64,000 nt of DNA from Cedecea lapagei. Its GTDB lineage: Bacteria > Pseudomonadota > Gammaproteobacteria > Enterobacterales > Enterobacteriaceae. The notes below the pieces were generated by a model, which was not told the origin of the DNA, did no database searches, and saw only the letters and a program-made list of their open reading frames with translations. The stretch lies in the NCBI RefSeq assembly GCF_900635955.1, contig NZ_LR134201.1, positions 3,100,001 through 3,164,000 on the forward strand, read 5' to 3'. This document shows, in pieces, positions 60,012 to 64,000 of the stretch (the first letter of the stretch is position 1; each line of letters begins with the position of its first letter). The position numbers and the translations under genes were made by a program.

Positions 60012-62171
60012 CTATTTCTTGCTCACACGTTTGCGCCGTACGGTGTGTTTCGGCGTCGTTATTATCACCTTCGCTTCCGGCGCATCGGGCTGCTCAATCG
60101 GGAACACCGGAAGCGCGGCCAGCAGGCGCTCGCCGTAGCGTTTACTCAGCAGGCGGCGGTCGTATATGACTATCTCACCATAGCAGGCGTGGCTGCGAAT
60201 TAAACGCCCTACTTGCTGGATCAGGTTAAAAGAGGCGCTGGGTAAACTCTGCACTTCAAACGGGTAGCGGTTGAGGCTTTTCAGCCATTCACCTTCGGTG
60301 ACAACAACCGGGCTGTCCACCGGTGGGAAAGCAATTTTATGAATATGGACCTGGGTGAGCAGATCGCCTTTCAGATCCAGTCCTTCGGCAAAAGATTGCA
60401 GGCCGATAAGTACGCTGGTCTCACCCTGTTCAACGCGCTTGCGGTGCAGCTCAACCAGACGGTAGCGAGGCTGATCGCCCTGCACCAGCAGCATCAGCCG
60501 CAGGTCGGTGACGTGGGTTAAAAACTGCTGCATCGCCCGGCCGCTGGCAAACAGCACCAGCATCGCTTTATGCTCGCCTTTCGCCAGCTCCGCGCGAAAG
60601 AAGGCCGCCATCTCGGCGATATGCTGCGCTTCATGCTCCATCAGCGGCTCAAAGCGCATTTTCGGAATGACGATTTTGCCCTGCTCGATATGGTTAAACG
60701 GCGAGTCGAGGTGGATAAAGCGGTCGCCCGCTTTCTCACGCAGCCCGCTCATTTCCTGCAGGCGATCAAATCGGTTAAGCGAGCGCAGAGTGGCAGAGGT
60801 CACGATCACGTGCGGCACCTTGCGCCAGAGCATTTTTTCCAGCTGATCGCTGACGCGGATACCCACGCAGTGGAAGAGCAGGTGCGGCTGCCCCTCACGA
60901 ATTTCACGCGTAACCCATTTCGACACCGGCGCGCCGGAGGCCTGCTCCATCGCCGACAGCTTCCACAGCTTGCTCTGCGCTTCGAAGAAGCCTAACGCCC
61001 TGTTCATCTGCAGCAGCGCGCGGTGCAGACGCACGATGTCATGGCTGGCGGTTTTTTCACTCAGATCGTTAAGCAGGGCCTCCGCGAGGCTTCTCAAGGC
61101 CTCCATCAGCTTCGCCAGACGCTGGCAAATGATCATCACCTCTTCCGGCAGCGTGCCCATCTCAAAGCGATGTTCACCCTCCCTGTCGCCCGGCAGCCAG
61201 AGGCTGACAATGTTATTAAACGACTGCAGCAGCTCGTAAACTTCGTCGCAGTGGTTGGTCAGGCGCTCAGGCACGGTCAGCGGCGGCGGGCTTTTGGGGC
61301 GGAACTGCGCCATGCAGGTTTCCACCAGCTTGCTGAACAGATCAAGCTGCAGGCGACTGTAGCCCGGCGTTACCTCTGCGCTCATCTCAAGCGCATCACG
61401 GGCAACGTCGGCAAGATGGTGGCCTTCATCCAGCACCAGCAGCAGATTTTTGGCTTCCGGCAGTACCGCGTCGCTTTCCAGCGCCGCCATCACCAGCGCA
61501 TGGTTGGCAACCACCACCTCCGCCTCGTCGATTTCACGGCGCGCCACAAAGAACGGGCACTCCTTATACCAGTGGCAGTTTCGCCCAAGACAGCTGGCCT
61601 TATCGGTGCTTAGCCGTCGCCAGAGATCGTCCTCGATGGCCTCGTCGGTATGATCGCGCAGCCCGTCCCACTTATAGCCGTCGAGGCTGGCTTTCAGTTT
61701 AGCGCAGCGCTGCTGCTCGGCTTTGCTGGTCGGCGCCATCTCATCATCGAGAAAGGCCAGCAGATCGCCCTGCGTAAAATTGTCGGTCGCCAGCGCGGCC
61801 AGGTTTCGTGGGCAGACGTAACGCCCGCGCCCGAAGGCGGCGGTAAACTTCAGATCGGGGATAATTTTGCGGAGCAGCGGAAGATCTTTGCTGTAAATCT
61901 GGTCCTGAAGCGAGACGTTGGCGGTGCTGACCACCAGCGTTTTTTGGTCTCCCCGGGCAATGGCGATGCCGGGAATCAGGTAAGAGAGGGTCTTGCCGAC
62001 GCCGGTCGGCGCTTCGATAGCCAGATGCCGCCCTTCATCACCGGCAAGGGTCTTCGCCACCTCGGCGATCATCTGTCGCTGGGGTGCTCGCGGAATAAAG
62101 TCCGGGATCTGCTGCTGTAACGCCTTATACCAGGCGCCGATTTGCGCTTTTTGCGACGACGACAAAGCCAT
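60012..62171 (-). CDS. dinG: ATP-dependent DNA helicase DinG
   Basis: DinG (719 aa; E. coli 716) is a superfamily 2, XPD-like 5'-to-3' helicase that resolves R-loops and D-loops and helps remove barriers to replication. Walker A is EAPTGVGKT (K60), the DEAH-type box is D248-E-G-H, and the four [4Fe-4S] cysteines C120, C194, C199 and C205 are intact. C-terminal motifs include GLQSFAEGLDLKG and QQVGRLIRS. A LexA-like operator lies 68 bases upstream. Confidence 0.97.
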   Translation of the reverse strand: MALSSSQKAQIGAWYKALQQQIPDFIPRAPQRQMIAEVAKTLAGDEGRHLAIEAPTGVGKTLSYLIPGIAIARGDQKTLVVSTANVSLQDQIYSKDLPLLRKIIPDLKFTAAFGRGRYVCPRNLAALATDNFTQGDLLAFLDDEMAPTSKAEQQRCAKLKASLDGYKWDGLRDHTDEAIEDDLWRRLSTDKASCLGRNCHWYKECPFFVARREIDEAEVVVANHALVMAALESDAVLPEAKNLLLVLDEGHHLADVARDALEMSAEVTPGYSRLQLDLFSKLVETCMAQFRPKSPPPLTVPERLTNHCDEVYELLQSFNNIVSLWLPGDREGEHRFEMGTLPEEVMIICQRLAKLMEALRSLAEALLNDLSEKTASHDIVRLHRALLQMNRALGFFEAQSKLWKLSAMEQASGAPVSKWVTREIREGQPHLLFHCVGIRVSDQLEKMLWRKVPHVIVTSATLRSLNRFDRLQEMSGLREKAGDRFIHLDSPFNHIEQGKIVIPKMRFEPLMEHEAQHIAEMAAFFRAELAKGEHKAMLVLFASGRAMQQFLTHVTDLRLMLLVQGDQPRYRLVELHRKRVEQGETSVLIGLQSFAEGLDLKGDLLTQVHIHKIAFPPVDSPVVVTEGEWLKSLNRYPFEVQSLPSASFNLIQQVGRLIRSHACYGEIVIYDRRLLSKRYGERLLAALPVFPIEQPDAPEAKVIITTPKHTVRRKRVSKK

Positions 62172-62238
62172 AACATCACTTCTTTCTCTGAATAATTTAA
62201 GTCACAGAACTGCGCCTGTGGCTTTAATTATGACGAGA

Positions 62239-62258
62239 TACTGTATAAACAGCCACTA
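62239..62258. promoter_or_regulatory. LexA operator of dinG
   Basis: Read on the minus strand the site contains GGCTGTTTATACAGTA, which differs by about one base from the E. coli dinG SOS box (TTG-N10-CAG; here GTG-N10-CAG). It lies upstream of dinG as in E. coli. Confidence 0.8.
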
Positions 62259-62321
62259 TTGTTTCACTTTTACTCCCCTGGCCCTGGCATTTTTTCCTGT
62301 TTTGGGCGGCTCATTCAGAAA

Positions 62322-62352
62322 ACGTTTTAACCGCACCGGGCGGTTAAAACGT
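62322..62352. terminator. Hairpin downstream of the type III chaperone gene
   Basis: ACGTTTTAACCGC and GCGGTTAAAACGT form a perfect 13-bp stem with loop ACCGG, 12 bases after the chaperone stop codon. There is no following T run on either strand, so termination efficiency is uncertain. Confidence 0.6.
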
Positions 62353-62363
62353 GAGACTGAGAT

Positions 62364-62762
62364 TTACACCAACCACGCGGCCAGCTTTTCGGCCTGCAGG
62401 GCAAAGCGGTTAAACAGCCGCTTAAGCACTTCCGGCTCCAGCTGATGGAACGGCAAACTGCTCCACTGCACCACCTTCTGCTGGTCCGGCAGCAGCCCGG
62501 TGAGCACCGGCGGGTAGTCCATCCCCAGCAGATTGGCCTGCAGCAGCACAGTGAGCGTTTCCGGATCGCTGAGTCGGGTAGGCTGAGCGGGCAACAGACA
62601 GCTCAGTAAAAGGTGCCCGACCGGGGATTCGCTGATCTCCAGGGTCACGCCCTCGCCAAGCTCCAGGGAATAGCCTTCCGCGTTCTCCAGTTCGGCTTTC
62701 TGCCCCAGCTCATCGGTCAATAATGGCTGCAAAATTTGCGCTAATTTTGTCGGTGCTGGCAT
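62364..62762 (-). CDS. CesT-family type III secretion chaperone
   Basis: A 132-residue, small, acidic protein with the length and pattern of class I type III secretion chaperones (Tir/CesT family): alternating helix-strand start APTKLAQILQPLLTDELGQK, beta strands with EGVTLEISESPVGHLLLSCLL, and a C-terminal helix EVLKRLFNRFALQAEKLAAWL. Such chaperones keep an effector partly unfolded and guide it to the secretion ATPase. It starts 2 bases after the stop of the candidate effector gene, the usual effector-chaperone arrangement. I do not recognise a specific named member. Confidence 0.75.
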   Translation of the reverse strand: MPAPTKLAQILQPLLTDELGQKAELENAEGYSLELGEGVTLEISESPVGHLLLSCLLPAQPTRLSDPETLTVLLQANLLGMDYPPVLTGLLPDQQKVVQWSSLPFHQLEPEVLKRLFNRFALQAEKLAAWLV

Positions 62763-62764
62763 CG

Positions 62765-64000
62765 TTAGTTACCTAAAATCCGCCGGAATGCGGCCGTGAC
62801 GGAGTTAGAGCGTGGACGAGTACGGGATGGCGCTGGCGCGGTGCCGTAAACGTCGGAAGGAATCACTGGCGCATCGCGGTAAACCGCATGACTCCCCATG
62901 GCGTGTGCGGGCGCGTGGGCGTGTACCGGCGGAGGCCCATAGCTATAAACCGGCGCTGCCGCGGGCGGCGGACCATAGCTGTACGCGGGTCCGGAGGCCG
63001 GAAGCGGGATAGTGCTGTACATATTTCCCGGTGCCGGAGGAGGCGCGTAGATCGGCATCGCCGCTGGCCGAATATCGGTGGAGTTTGCCCGCCGGCGAGA
63101 CGAGGTAGGCGGTACCGCATTCGATGCTGTTCGTGGACGACGTCCGCGGGAGGAGGATTCAGCGGCGAACGATTCCGTGCGCTGACGAGGGCGATCGTTA
63201 CTGCTAAACGTTGGTGCAGGCGTCCCGCGCTGCTGGGCTTCGGCGGCAGCATAGGGACCGCTCATTCTTGAACGCATCTGCCCGACGGAGAGCGACTGGT
63301 CAAAATGCTGCACTACGCCGCGGCTGTCTACCCCGTCGTACTGAACGCCCAGGTTATTCGAGGCGTGGCGCTGAACGTATCCCGGCCCGGCAACCACCGA
63401 GTCGCGCAGCTGCTCCGGGCTTAACTTAGCCAGGTTTGGCGCTGCCTTGCGGAACGCTTTATCCACCTCGGCCTGCGTCGCTTTCTCGCCCCGCAGCAGC
63501 TTCTCACGCACGTCATCGTCCCTGTAGCCCGGCTGGAACGTTTGCAGGACGTGGAAGGAGTCGCCGAATTTCGCGTCCTTCAGCCGCATGGCGCGTCCAA
63601 ATTCAGGCCAGGGATCGGAGACGATGGATTTGCCGTCGGCGCGAGGATCGCCGATGACCACAAAAGCATGGTCAACGTTACGGTTATGTACCACCGAAAC
63701 AGGCTGTTTAACGCGGGAGTTTGCCAGCAGCAGCGCATTTACCGCCGCCATTTCACCGCAGTTGCCTGCACGAAACTTCGAGGCTTCCCAGGCGCGAACG
63801 GTGTAGTCCCCATTGCCCGTTGCCTTCTGAGACAGCAGCGTTCGTTTATAGGATTCCCCCGCCGTGGCGCGAACATGGTTCTTTTGGTTGCCTGACCCCA
63901 TGTCAAGAATGCGCCAGGTATCGTCTATCGCTTTATTGGCGTAATAGAGCGCGTCCGCCTGGCGCGCTGACACATTCACGGCGCGGTCATAGTGTTGATT
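62765..64000 (-). CDS. Candidate type III effector with Cys-His-Asp (transglutaminase/papain-like) core, partial
   Basis: The gene runs off the window; the frame is open through base 64000, so the N-terminus (and secretion signal) is not visible. Counting from the GTG at 63979, a catalytic-looking triad is C74 (AGNCGEMAAVNALLL), H104 (NVDHAFVVIGD) and D122 (SIVSDPWPE). This spacing and the GNCGEM motif resemble cysteine-protease or transglutaminase-like effectors such as the HopX/AvrPphE type, but I cannot assign the family. The C-terminal third (about 230-404) is low complexity, rich in Pro, Ser, Arg and Tyr, with repeated SYGPPP and YAPPPAP motifs. Codon use and GC content look like the host genes. 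No secretion apparatus is in the window. Confidence 0.7.
   Translation of the reverse strand, partial: NQHYDRAVNVSARQADALYYANKAIDDTWRILDMGSGNQKNHVRATAGESYKRTLLSQKATGNGDYTVRAWEASKFRAGNCGEMAAVNALLLANSRVKQPVSVVHNRNVDHAFVVIGDPRADGKSIVSDPWPEFGRAMRLKDAKFGDSFHVLQTFQPGYRDDDVREKLLRGEKATQAEVDKAFRKAAPNLAKLSPEQLRDSVVAGPGYVQRHASNNLGVQYDGVDSRGVVQHFDQSLSVGQMRSRMSGPYAAAEAQQRGTPAPTFSSNDRPRQRTESFAAESSSRGRRPRTASNAVPPTSSRRRANSTDIRPAAMPIYAPPPAPGNMYSTIPLPASGPAYSYGPPPAAAPVYSYGPPPVHAHAPAHAMGSHAVYRDAPVIPSDVYGTAPAPSRTRPRSNSVTAAFRRILGN

Overview
The window is a stretch of enterobacterial chromosome. Almost every gene from clpA to dinG is recognisable as the counterpart of an Escherichia coli gene, in the same order and at nearly the same protein length, but the whole segment runs in the opposite direction to the usual E. 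coli map. Gene content, GC-rich codon use and regulatory sites (FNR, NsrR, PhoP, MntR, ArgR, NtrC/sigma-54, sigma-E, LexA, CRP) point to the family Enterobacteriaceae, outside Escherichia/Salmonella (an Enterobacter- or Cedecea-like genus is my guess; the sequence alone does not fix the genus).

Layout. 1-4.9 kb: clpA (partial), clpS, cspD and the macAB efflux pair. 5-9.8 kb: ybjX, a frameshifted ybjD, aqpZ, lysO. 9.9-20 kb: hcp-hcr (nitrosative stress), poxB, ltaE-ybjT-ybjS, amiD-ybjQ, ybjP. 20.3-24 kb: arginine uptake genes artPIQM and artJ; artP carries an apparent +1 frameshift at codon 4. 24.0-24.75 kb: a gene-free, very highly structured segment. 24.75-31.5 kb: rlmC, ybjO, the putrescine transporter potFGHI, ybjN. 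31.6-41.5 kb: rimK, nfsA, ybjC, grxA, ybjM, ybjL, the sRNA rybB, ybjK (rcdA), ybjJ, ybjI, a GNAT gene, ybiR, mntR. 41.7-52.3 kb: mntS, ybiP, ompX, rhtA, dps, glnHPQ, ybiO, rlmF. 52.4-64 kb: accessory-rich end with a flavin reductase, mcbA, a three-gene operon (PTS EIIC, glycosylasparaginase, M17 aminopeptidase), a transposase-derived regulator-like gene, ybiJ, ybiB, dinG, and a type III secretion chaperone with its candidate effector running off the end.

Relative to the E. coli order the window jumps from ybjI straight to the ybiR side; the roughly 25 E. coli genes from ldtB (ybiS) to ybjH are absent here. A second difference is that fiu-ybiX-ybiI, which in E. coli lie between mcbA and ybiJ, are replaced by the PTS/glycosylasparaginase/aminopeptidase operon and the transposase-like gene.

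Most noteworthy: (1) a ~575-bp multi-hairpin element between artJ and rlmC with nested long-range inverted repeats and two pairs of hairpins whose 5-nt loops (TCCCG and CGGGA) are mutually complementary; (2) a probable GlcNAc-asparagine / glycopeptide utilisation operon under a CRP-like site; (3) an effector-chaperone pair of type III secretion type next to dinG; (4) a domesticated IS481-type transposase that has lost catalytic acids. Two frameshifts (ybjD, artP) both lie in short homopolymers and may be real or sequencing errors.
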